From assembly GCA_049587715.1 (NCBI GenBank), contig JBAVEL010000086.1, positions 1-15,727 on the forward strand: a stretch of 15,727 nt of DNA. The letters run 5' to 3'. Below the pieces are notes generated by a model, which was given only the letters and a program-made list of their open reading frames with translations, was not told the origin of the DNA and did no database searches. The DNA is from JBAVEL01 sp049587715 (GTDB lineage: Bacteria; Bacteroidota; Ignavibacteria; UBA10030; UBA6906). This document shows, one piece after another, positions 1-6,720 of the stretch (the first letter of the stretch is position 1; each line of letters starts with the position of its first letter). The position numbers and the translations under genes were made by a program.

Positions 1-5
1 CCATA

Positions 6-38
6 GGGGTGGGAAGGGTGTGGGGCCTTTGGGGGGGG
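6..38 (+). other. G-run cluster, potential G-quadruplex
   Basis: Four G-runs of 3-4 bases separated by 1-3 bases lie at 6-9, 11-13, 16-18 and 22-25, which satisfies the usual G3+N1-7 quadruplex pattern on the plus strand. A further run of eight G follows at 31-38. It sits about 100 bases upstream of the promoter candidate for gene 1. The pattern is visible in the sequence; folding and function are inference, and GC-rich genomes produce such runs by chance. Confidence 0.4.
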
Positions 39-80
39 ACTCGCGGAATCCGAATGCAAAGTGGGTCCGCCTGGCGTCCA

Positions 81-98
81 CCCCGTATTTCTACGGGG
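81..98 (+). other. Small perfect hairpin (7-bp stem, TTTC loop)
   Basis: CCCCGTA (81-87) pairs perfectly with TACGGGG (92-98) around a TTTC loop. It could be the terminator of a gene left of the window or a boundary element. No T-tract follows (the next bases are GGGAAATC), so a Rho-independent terminator is not well supported. Confidence 0.3.
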
Positions 99-121
99 GG
101 GAAATCAAGTGTTTCTATCAG

Positions 122-152
122 TTGTCTTTCACCTCCCCCGGTCATAGCTTTG
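122..152 (+). promoter_or_regulatory. Bacteroidetes-type promoter candidate for gene 1
   Basis: TAGCTTTG at 145-152 matches the Bacteroidetes -7 consensus TAnnTTTG at every fixed position. A TTG (122-124, context GTTG) lies 20 bases upstream, the spacing expected for the -33 TTTG element. Transcription would start near 158-160, giving a leader of about 235 bases before the ATG at 396. The motif match and spacing are direct observations; the consensus is established for Bacteroides and Flavobacterium; activity here is inferred. Confidence 0.5.
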
Positions 153-180
153 CTTACGTTCGGCGGGGCCTCCGGTCGAG

Positions 181-220
181 GATCCCCGCCAGGTCAGGCA
201 GATCCCCGGGGCGGGGGATC
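181..220 (+). promoter_or_regulatory. Structured 5' leader with two mutually exclusive hairpins
   Basis: The segment 210-220 (GGCGGGGGATC) can pair with GATCCCCGCC at 181-190 (10 bp, one bulged G). Its 3' part (214-220) can instead pair with the second GATCCCC copy at 201-207 (7 bp). Both upstream copies compete for the same partner. This lies inside the predicted 5' untranslated leader of gene 1. It may affect mRNA stability or translation, or be incidental to GC-rich sequence. Confidence 0.3.
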
Positions 221-360
221 ACCTCATCCGCCCCCCAATCAACAAAGGCCTATTGTCGCTCATTCCGGAAGTTCCTGTATGCACTACCCCCGCGGCACGG
301 GTGTATCCGTCCGGGGGCGCTCGGTATTTCAAGAACAGTACCACCAAACACCAAATCCCA

Positions 361-395
361 ATCCACAATCCCATCACTCTTCTTCGGAGGACAAC
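361..395 (+). promoter_or_regulatory. Ribosome binding site and leader motif of gene 1
   Basis: GGAGG at 386-390 lies 5 bases before the ATG at 396 and decides that start over the upstream in-frame open stretch. The preceding ATCCACAATC (361-370) is found identically before gene 4 (10050-10059), again followed by a pyrimidine-rich stretch and CGGAGGAC. Confidence 0.75.
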
Positions 396-3300
396 ATGAA
401 AGGCATGACTACGATTCTTGTAGTTGCCCTGTTGGTCGTCCCGTTCTTCGCCACCGCGGTGGCGGGACCGGCCATGGTCCGAACGGAGCAGCCCGTCGTG
501 CGGGAGAAGGCAGTGGAAGATCCTTCCACCGCCCTGCAAGGCGAATCTGCTCCGCTTGTGACCTGGACACGGAATTCGGAGCTCTGGGGGCCACCCATCA
601 CGCCGGGCATCTACCCGGTGGGCGTGGGTGCACCGCCTTACCCGCTCGGATTCCCGACGCTGGATTCCGCCATCAGCGAGCTGCAGGTCAGCGGCGTGGC
701 GGGTCCCGGCACGGTGTACTTCCAGCTCATCGATCCGCTGTACACGATGACGGGCGGGAAGCAGATCGGCAACTTCCCGGGCGAAGGAACCGCCACCGTG
801 GTGTTCAAGCCGGCACCCGGCAACGTGGCCACCATCCAGACGGCCGCGGGCAGCTACGTGTTCCGGCTGTTCAGCGCGACGAACATCGTGTTCGACGGCT
901 CCAACATCTGGCCCTCTCCGGGCCCGGACCGGAGCATGATCATCGACTGCGACACGCTCGTCAGCAAGAACGGGTTCCTGCTGGAGAACGGCTGCTCCAT
1001 GATCACCCTGGAGAACATGGTGATCAAGGGAAGCCGGCGCTCCGCCAGCGCGGGCTTTGACGTGGTGCGCATCAACAACCTGACCTTCCTGGTTCCGCAG
1101 ACGGACATCCTGGTGAGCAACAACTGGATCTACCGCGGGCTGGGCGGCATCTATTCCCGCGGCGCCTCGAATGCGGTGCAGGATCAGAACCTGACGTATG
1201 TCGGGAACCAGCTCGGCGGGCTGGGATCGCCCTCGGTTCTGGACAACCTGAGCGGGACCGGCCTTACGCTTGAGGCCTGCAACAACGTCACGGTGAACCA
1301 GAACGAGATCTACGGGGTACATCTGGCGGGAACGGCCTTCGGCTTCCGCTTGAACGGCGGATACACGAACGTCACCGTCACGAAGAACAAGATCCGTGAC
1401 ATCGTAACCCTGGCCCCGGCGGCGGCGCGTCCCATGTACATGCTGTTGGGCAACACCACAGGGGGTTCGGCCGTGGGCGCGACAATCCGGGCGACGGCGT
1501 TCATTGCCAACAACATGTTTTTCGGGATGCGGAGTTTCGCACCCCCATACACCAACGGCCGCGGTGGGGAGGGCATCTTCTTCAATCCCACCAGCTCCGA
1601 CTGGGCGATTTCGGGCGGCGGTGTGACCCTCCAGTTCATCAACAACACGTTCGCCTGGGAATACCTGGCGGGCGATGCAGGGCTCCAGAACATTTTCATC
1701 TATGACGGGAACTATTTCGGCAGCTCCACCATTGCGGCCGAAAAGGACTCCCTCACCATGTACAACAACCTCGCCTCCACCCGGCGGGCGGACGGGTTCA
1801 CCCGGACGTTCCTTATCTTCGAGAACGGCGTGATCCCGGGCCAGATGAACTGGTTCTCCAACAACAACCTGTTCGACCAGGTGGATGGCGGCGCATTCGG
1901 TCAGTATCCCGTTCCCTGGCCGGAAGGCCCCTCGACCGTGCAGCAGACCTTCCAGAACTGGAAGGACACCACGGGTCAGGACCTGAACTCCGTGCAGGGC
2001 AATGCGATGCTTCTGAGCCACATGACCGATCCCCACGTCAGCACGGCGATCGGCGATGTGTCGCTTGCCGATTCCGTCGGCATTCCGTGGCCGGCCGCGG
2101 GACCGTGGCCGGGCGTCACGGCGGACATCGACGGACAGCCGAGAAACCCGGTCCGTCCGGATGCGGGCGCGGATGAGTTTGCGGTGACGCGGTATGCGAA
2201 CGATCTGGCAGCCTACTCCCTGGATACTCCTCCCGCATCGGGCGGGGTGTTCAAGACGGGCGATGTGTTCACCCCGGTCGCGACCTTCAAGAACTGGGGC
2301 ACCACGAGCTACGGGGCGGCACAGGTGCGGTACCAGATCCTGGATCCGTCGTATGCGGTGGTGTACAACCAGACCATGCCGGGCGGCCTTGCCATCGGCG
2401 GTTACAGCAACACCGCCGTGGCCACGTTCCCGGCGATTCTGCCAAGCACCCTGACCGTGCCGGGCACGCACACCATCCGCGCCATTGCGGAGGTGCCGGG
2501 TGACGGAAAGATCACGAACGACACCCTGTACGGAACCTTCGGTGTGGCGCTCGTCATTCCGGCGGCCTCCCTGCCGTACTACGAGGACTTCGAGGGGCCG
2601 GGTCCCGAGCTGTCGGGCGGCATCGGCTGGACCGAGACGGGCGACTGGACACGCGGCACCCCCGCCAAGGTGCAGCTTGCCGGTGCGCACGGAGGGGCCA
2701 AGTGCGAGGTGACGAAGCTCGTGGGGCTCTACACCGACAACACCCAGCACTACCTGTACTCTCCCATTTTCAACCTGGCGCTCGCCACGGGCAGCCTGAA
2801 GGTAAACTTCTGGCACAACTTCAAGTCCAACCTGGACGACGACTATGACGGCGGCTGCCTGGAGTACTCCATAGATGCCGGCGCCACATGGCGGCGGGTG
2901 GATTCCACGCTGGGCGGGACTCCGTATGTCAGCACCAACTGGTACAACGAGAACGCCGGGCTGTCCGACATCACGGCGCCCTACTTCGGCGATGCGGGAA
3001 GCACCTCGTATCCCGGGCACGTGAGCGGATGGATCCAGTCGTCCTCGGTGATCGGCGGCGTGGCGGGACAGGCCGACGTGCGGGTCCGCTGGCGGTTCAG
3101 CGCCGACGGCAGCCTGGGCGACGAGGGCTGGGCGGTGGACGATGTGACGTTCAGTCTGGTGTCGCAGGTGACGTTCGCGGTTGACATGAGCCACCTCATG
3201 ACGGCAGGCGACTTCCGTCCGGATCTCGGCGACATCGTGGAGCTCCGCGGAGACATGAACGGCTGGGGTCCCGGAACGGTTCTGACGGGTCCTGGCGTGG

Positions 3301-5321
3301 ACAGCGTATTCACGACCACCCTCTCCCTCACACCCGGCTCGAGCTACGAATACAAGTTCTGGAAGTCGAACCGGGCCGGTTACCAGTGGGAGGATTACAT
3401 CGGCCCCAACCGGAGCGTTGTTGTGGCGGGCGATGTCACGCTCCCCACCGTGTTCTTCAACAACTGGGACGTACTCTGGAACGTGACGTTCCAGGTGGAC
3501 ATGGCCACGCAGGCGCTGGAGGGCAAGTTCGTGCCGGGCACGGATACCGTGCGCGTGGTGGGCAAGTTCAACAACTGGACCACCACGATTGACGACCTGG
3601 CGGACATAGATGCGGACACCGTGTACACCATGGTGATGCCGCTTCCCACGAACGCCACGTTCGTGCACGACTTCAAGTACTACGATACGAACGTGCTGGG
3701 CGGATGGGAGAGCGTCCCCTCCAACCGGACGTTCACGGGCCCGCAGCAGGACACCCTGCTGGCCGTGGTGTGCTTCAGCGACGACTGCTTCGAGGACCAG
3801 CCCATATTCCTGGCCAGCCCGACTTCGCTGGCCTTCGGGACGCTGGCCGTCGGGGATTCCCTCACGCTCGTTGTGAAGGTGAAGAACACGGGCAACCTGC
3901 CGCTGAACATCGCGACCGTGCTCTCCAACAACTCCGACTACACGGTGGATCCGACCACGGGAATCATCCCGGCGGGCGACAGCCTGGAGTTCAGCGTGGA
4001 ATACAAGGCGGACGCTTCGGGTCCCTCGAACGGCAACCTGACGTTCACGCATGACGGCGGCACGTCTCCCAATGTCATTCCCATGACGGGTTCGGGCCCC
4101 GGCTTCCTCATGCTGTCCGTGACGCCGGTGGAGGTGTTCGATGAGAGCATCCTGAAGCCGGGGAAGAGCAACAAGCCGGCGAAGCGTGCCAAGCTCGGGA
4201 AGCCCATCGAGCCCGAGAACTACCCGAACTGGAGCAACCTGCTGAGCGAGATCACGGCGCAGGGCGCCTATGCCCCGGCGACGTCGGAGAGCGACAGTGC
4301 GGGCGGGATGGTGATCGGCGTGAGCCACATGTACCTTGCAGATCCGCTGAAGAACAAGTGGAAGGTCATCAAGGATTCCGCCGCCATCATGTGCTGGGTG
4401 CGGATGTCGAAGCACGACTTCAAGAAGTCCGTCGGCAAGAACTACAAGGACTTCCAGAAGACCCTGTACTCCAAGGACATCGGTTTCCAGTGGACCTTTG
4501 TTGATAGTATCTCGGGATTCGACTACTACGACAACGGCAACCCGATGGTGAAGCAGCAGAAGAAGGTTCTGCCGAAGAAGCAGAAGAACGCTCTCTTTGC
4601 CGAGCTTCTGGCGCTGAAGGTCAACATCGGCGCAAGCCAGCTCGGGACGACGCCTGCGGGCTTCGGGGATCTGCTCTATACGGATGCCGGAAACCCCTAC
4701 GACGGGTTGAGCGTGATGGACATCGCGGCGCAGGCGGACCTCATGATGACGTACTGGGGCGCCTACACCCCGGCGGACTACGATTCACTGTACGAGGTGG
4801 TGTACGACATCAATCGTGCGTTCGTTGGACCCATCGACACGGCACAGTTCAATCAGTACAACCTGACGGAAGAGCCGCTGCCCCTGATCCTGAAGGGCGC
4901 GGTGGACGTGTACTCGGTGTCCTTCCTGACGGTTCCGCCTCTCTTCGTTGCGACCACCACCCCGCGTCTGAACAACGAGGTGGAGGCCGAGGATGAGTTC
5001 GAGGACGAGGAGTTCGAGGAGAGCACGGTGCCGGTGGCTGCGAAGCTGTACCAGAACTACCCGAATCCCTTCAACCCGACCACCAGCATCGCCTTCCGCC
5101 TGAAGGAGGCCTCGCTGGTGTCCATCCGGGTGTTCAACCTCCTGGGCCAGGAAGTGGGCATGCTGGCCAACAACGAGGAGTTTGAGGAGGGCTTCAACAC
5201 GGTGCAGTTCAGCTCCGACGGGCTTGCTTCCGGCGTGTACTTCTACCGCATCGACGCCCAGGGCCTCGAGGATGAGGGCCTGCGGACGGTGGAGACGCGG
5301 AAGATGGTGCTGCTGAAGTAA
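396..5321 (+). CDS. Giant secreted modular protein: beta-helix, CBM-like modules and T9SS type A sorting domain
   Basis: 1641 aa. The start at 396 has GGAGG 5 bases upstream and opens a signal peptide with cleavage likely after AVA (residue 23). In order: a right-handed parallel beta-helix (about 60-597) rich in NN/VTVNQN-type turns, closing with IDGQPRNPVRPDAGADEF (578-595), a choice-of-anchor-Q-like cap; a CARDB-like domain (about 602-722); a jelly-roll domain starting YYEDFEG (about 726-924); two CBM20/48-like modules beginning VTFxVDM (925-1025 and 1030-1130) with the V-x-G-x-[MF]N-x-W glycan-binding signature; an ASH-like beta domain (about 1136-1234); an unrecognised Lys-rich region (1235-1525); an acidic linker EAEDEFEDEEFEES; and the T9SS type A sorting domain (1547-1641) with YQNYPNPFNP. 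It is therefore exported across the outer membrane and attached or released. No enzyme active site is visible; adhesion or polysaccharide binding is inferred. It is followed by a strong terminator, so it is probably monocistronic. Confidence 0.93.
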   Translation: MKGMTTILVVALLVVPFFATAVAGPAMVRTEQPVVREKAVEDPSTALQGESAPLVTWTRNSELWGPPITPGIYPVGVGAPPYPLGFPTLDSAISELQVSGVAGPGTVYFQLIDPLYTMTGGKQIGNFPGEGTATVVFKPAPGNVATIQTAAGSYVFRLFSATNIVFDGSNIWPSPGPDRSMIIDCDTLVSKNGFLLENGCSMITLENMVIKGSRRSASAGFDVVRINNLTFLVPQTDILVSNNWIYRGLGGIYSRGASNAVQDQNLTYVGNQLGGLGSPSVLDNLSGTGLTLEACNNVTVNQNEIYGVHLAGTAFGFRLNGGYTNVTVTKNKIRDIVTLAPAAARPMYMLLGNTTGGSAVGATIRATAFIANNMFFGMRSFAPPYTNGRGGEGIFFNPTSSDWAISGGGVTLQFINNTFAWEYLAGDAGLQNIFIYDGNYFGSSTIAAEKDSLTMYNNLASTRRADGFTRTFLIFENGVIPGQMNWFSNNNLFDQVDGGAFGQYPVPWPEGPSTVQQTFQNWKDTTGQDLNSVQGNAMLLSHMTDPHVSTAIGDVSLADSVGIPWPAAGPWPGVTADIDGQPRNPVRPDAGADEFAVTRYANDLAAYSLDTPPASGGVFKTGDVFTPVATFKNWGTTSYGAAQVRYQILDPSYAVVYNQTMPGGLAIGGYSNTAVATFPAILPSTLTVPGTHTIRAIAEVPGDGKITNDTLYGTFGVALVIPAASLPYYEDFEGPGPELSGGIGWTETGDWTRGTPAKVQLAGAHGGAKCEVTKLVGLYTDNTQHYLYSPIFNLALATGSLKVNFWHNFKSNLDDDYDGGCLEYSIDAGATWRRVDSTLGGTPYVSTNWYNENAGLSDITAPYFGDAGSTSYPGHVSGWIQSSSVIGGVAGQADVRVRWRFSADGSLGDEGWAVDDVTFSLVSQVTFAVDMSHLMTAGDFRPDLGDIVELRGDMNGWGPGTVLTGPGVDSVFTTTLSLTPGSSYEYKFWKSNRAGYQWEDYIGPNRSVVVAGDVTLPTVFFNNWDVLWNVTFQVDMATQALEGKFVPGTDTVRVVGKFNNWTTTIDDLADIDADTVYTMVMPLPTNATFVHDFKYYDTNVLGGWESVPSNRTFTGPQQDTLLAVVCFSDDCFEDQPIFLASPTSLAFGTLAVGDSLTLVVKVKNTGNLPLNIATVLSNNSDYTVDPTTGIIPAGDSLEFSVEYKADASGPSNGNLTFTHDGGTSPNVIPMTGSGPGFLMLSVTPVEVFDESILKPGKSNKPAKRAKLGKPIEPENYPNWSNLLSEITAQGAYAPATSESDSAGGMVIGVSHMYLADPLKNKWKVIKDSAAIMCWVRMSKHDFKKSVGKNYKDFQKTLYSKDIGFQWTFVDSISGFDYYDNGNPMVKQQKKVLPKKQKNALFAELLALKVNIGASQLGTTPAGFGDLLYTDAGNPYDGLSVMDIAAQADLMMTYWGAYTPADYDSLYEVVYDINRAFVGPIDTAQFNQYNLTEEPLPLILKGAVDVYSVSFLTVPPLFVATTTPRLNNEVEAEDEFEDEEFEESTVPVAAKLYQNYPNPFNPTTSIAFRLKEASLVSIRVFNLLGQEVGMLANNEEFEEGFNTVQFSSDGLASGVYFYRIDAQGLEDEGLRTVETRKMVLLK

Positions 5322-5379
5322 GCGGATATACGGGGGCGCCGCTCAGGTCATAGCTGAGCGCACGTCTCCGGGGCAGTCG

Positions 5380-5418
5380 AACGGGGGCGGTTCGCCGAAA
5401 AGGCGGACCGCCCCCGTT
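5380..5418 (+). terminator. Strong hairpin terminator after gene 1
   Basis: A 17-bp stem pairs 5380-5396 (AACGGGGGCGGTTCGCC) with 5402-5418 across a GAAAA loop, with only one G-U pair. It starts 58 bases after the stop codon of gene 1 and is followed by CTGTTATG, a weak U-tract. A smaller inverted repeat, CGCTCAG/CTGAGCG (5340-5346 with 5354-5360), precedes it. The stem is near-symmetrical and could also stop antisense transcription. Confidence 0.75.
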
Positions 5419-5811
5419 CTGTTATGCCCCGGGGATCTCCAGGCAGGCATGGCCCGGCGGGCAGGCCGGAAACCTGGAGCGAGCTCCCGGAGGGCTTGGG
5501 GGATCCCGGGCGGAGGATGGTGAATGAGCCCACCGGAGAAGGGGGTCAGGCGAACCCGGGGTCCCCCATACCCCGTGTTTCCCACAGGTGGGGGAAGGGG
5601 GAACGGGTTGCATTTGACTTTGTTTTTTTCCACATTGGGACGACTCCCGTCGTCCATCAGTGTTCTATCGGAGGGAACGGAAGGGCGGAGGCGCGCCCGG
5701 ACGTCCCTTTCATCCGTCAGGATTCCCCGGTTTCACTCGAAGCCGGTACGAGGGTCACACGAGTTTCAGCGTCATCCAACTCACCGTTCATCATCCTACA
5801 GGGAGACTTCC
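5419..5811. other. Intergenic region and leader upstream of gene 2
   Basis: No gene is supported. The frame of gene 2 is open from 5524, but that extension has no signal peptide or ribosome binding site and is Arg/Pro/Ser-rich. The stretch is rich in GC inverted repeats, for example CTCCAGG (5437-5443) with CCTGGAG (5473-5479). It also contains an unusually AT-rich island at about 5608-5640 with TGACTTTG (5615-5622), seven of eight bases of the context TAnnTTTG including its fixed TTTG, and a T7 run (5623-5629). A good upstream -33 TTTG is missing. A promoter for the gene 2-gene 3 operon presumably lies here. The ribosome binding site of gene 2 is GGGAGA at about 5801-5806. Confidence 0.6.
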
Positions 5812-6702
5812 ATGGTGAAGCGTTTTGCTCCGGTTATTCTTCTGCTCGGCCTGGCCGCCGTGGTGCTCATCGCCAATACGGCGAATGCGCAGTGCACGCG
5901 CCCCGTCCAGAAGACGTGGCTGATCGGGAATGACAACGGGACGGGGCGCGACACGCTCTGGTTCGGTTTCCATCCCACCGCCACCTACGGTCTGAACACG
6001 CCGCTCTGCGAGATCGAGCTGCCCCCGAAACCGCCGGTGGGCGTGTTCGACTTCCGGTTCGTGAACATCCCCAGCAGGGGCAACCCGGACTCGCCGGCAG
6101 GGCTGGGCCAGGGCTTCCCCGAGGACTACCGCGCCTATGTGGGGCCTGCACAGGCCGACACGCACAAGCTGAGTCTCCAGGAGGGAGTCCCGGGCGGGTA
6201 TCCCTTCACCGTGAGCTGGGTGCCTGCGCAGGTGGCCTCCCTGTGGGACAGCGCCGTGATCCAGGACGAATTCGGCGGGTTCCTGGTGAAGGTGGACATG
6301 AAGACGGGGAGCAGTGCCGTCGTGACCAACCCGGCCATCGGCACCCTGCTGGTGCTCCTCCGGGGCCAGAAGGCCTCGAGCGTGGAGCCCGTGGATGCGG
6401 GCATCCCCGGGGAGTTCGGCCTCTTCCAGAACTACCCGAACCCGTTCAACCCCGCGACCACCATCCGGTTTGCCATTGAGCGCACGGCCCGGACGGAGGT
6501 GGGTGTGTACGACATCCTGGGCCGGCAGATCAGTGTCCTGGCCTCCGAGCAGCTCTCCCCCGGCTTCTACAACGTGAAGTGGAACGGCGCCAACGGGGCG
6601 GGCGTGGCGGTGGCAAGCGGCACGTACTTCGTGCGGATGTCTGCGGTGGACGAGAGCGGCGCAACCTTTACGGCCATGCGCAAGCTCGTGCTCATGAAGT
6701 AA
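5812..6702 (+). CDS. Small secreted T9SS protein with unrecognised N-terminal domain
   Basis: 296 aa. The start at 5812 follows a GGGAGA ribosome binding site and gives a signal peptide with cleavage after ANA (residue 26), leaving Gln at +1. Residues 28-190 form a domain I do not recognise, with D-T-L-W-F-G (47-52), ELPPKPPVGVFD (69-80), FGGFLV (154-159), DM (162-163) and VVTNPA (170-175). The same motif series occurs in the N-terminus of the next protein. Residues 202-296 are a T9SS type A sorting domain (FQNYPNPFNP, then VYDILGRQ and a GTYFVRMSA strand), so the protein is exported through the outer membrane. No catalytic residues or metal site are evident. It lies 18 bases before gene 3 and is probably co-transcribed with it. 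It looks like the minimal version of that protein, without the fibronectin repeats. Function unknown; a surface binding or structural role is inferred. Confidence 0.9.
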   Translation: MVKRFAPVILLLGLAAVVLIANTANAQCTRPVQKTWLIGNDNGTGRDTLWFGFHPTATYGLNTPLCEIELPPKPPVGVFDFRFVNIPSRGNPDSPAGLGQGFPEDYRAYVGPAQADTHKLSLQEGVPGGYPFTVSWVPAQVASLWDSAVIQDEFGGFLVKVDMKTGSSAVVTNPAIGTLLVLLRGQKASSVEPVDAGIPGEFGLFQNYPNPFNPATTIRFAIERTARTEVGVYDILGRQISVLASEQLSPGFYNVKWNGANGAGVAVASGTYFVRMSAVDESGATFTAMRKLVLMK

Positions 6703-6720
6703 CACACCCGGGACACACAT

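Larger units (their letters stand above)
1..395. other. Non-coding region and 5' leader upstream of gene 1
   Basis: No convincing gene on either strand. The frame of gene 1 stays open back through this stretch, but its translation is low-complexity (Gly/Pro/Ser/Arg), has no ribosome binding site and would bury the clear signal peptide at 396, so I treat it as untranslated. In order it holds a G-run cluster (6-38), a small perfect hairpin (81-98), a Bacteroidetes-like promoter candidate (122-152), two competing GC-rich hairpins (181-220) and an A/C-rich unstructured stretch ending in the GGAGG ribosome binding site (361-390). The gene to the left of the window is unknown. Confidence 0.75.

Noticed and set aside
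9..395. In-frame upstream extension of gene 1 (129 codons)
   Set aside because: The ATG at 396 has a GGAGG site and begins a typical signal peptide. The extension has neither, and it covers the promoter candidate and hairpins.
396..2180. Beta-helix of gene 1 as an active pectate lyase or polygalacturonase
   Set aside because: No catalytic signature of those families was seen. Beta-helix coils with Asn-rich turns are also common in non-enzymatic adhesins.
219..4415. Open frame of about 1400 codons on the minus strand, antisense to gene 1
   Set aside because: Its translation is Arg/His/Val/Gly-rich low-complexity with no signal, domain or ribosome binding site. Such frames arise opposite GC-rich genes with strong third-position GC bias. 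The plus-strand gene has a full secretion architecture.
5572..5629. Imperfect stem (5572-5582 with 5597-5607) followed by a T7 run as a second terminator
   Set aside because: The stem has a bulge and several weak pairs, the loop is long, and the T-run is about 15 bases away. The 5380-5418 hairpin already explains termination.
5524..5811. In-frame upstream extension of gene 2 (96 codons)
   Set aside because: The signal peptide and ribosome binding site support the start at 5812; the extension is low-complexity.
5812..5895. Gene 2 product as a lipoprotein (Cys at residue 28)
   Set aside because: The residues before the Cys (NAQ) do not form a lipobox, and ANA|Q is a good signal peptidase I site.
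5424..5933. 169-codon plus-strand frame overlapping the start of gene 2
   Set aside because: Pro/Gly/Arg-rich with no recognisable motif; it overlaps a well-supported gene in another frame.
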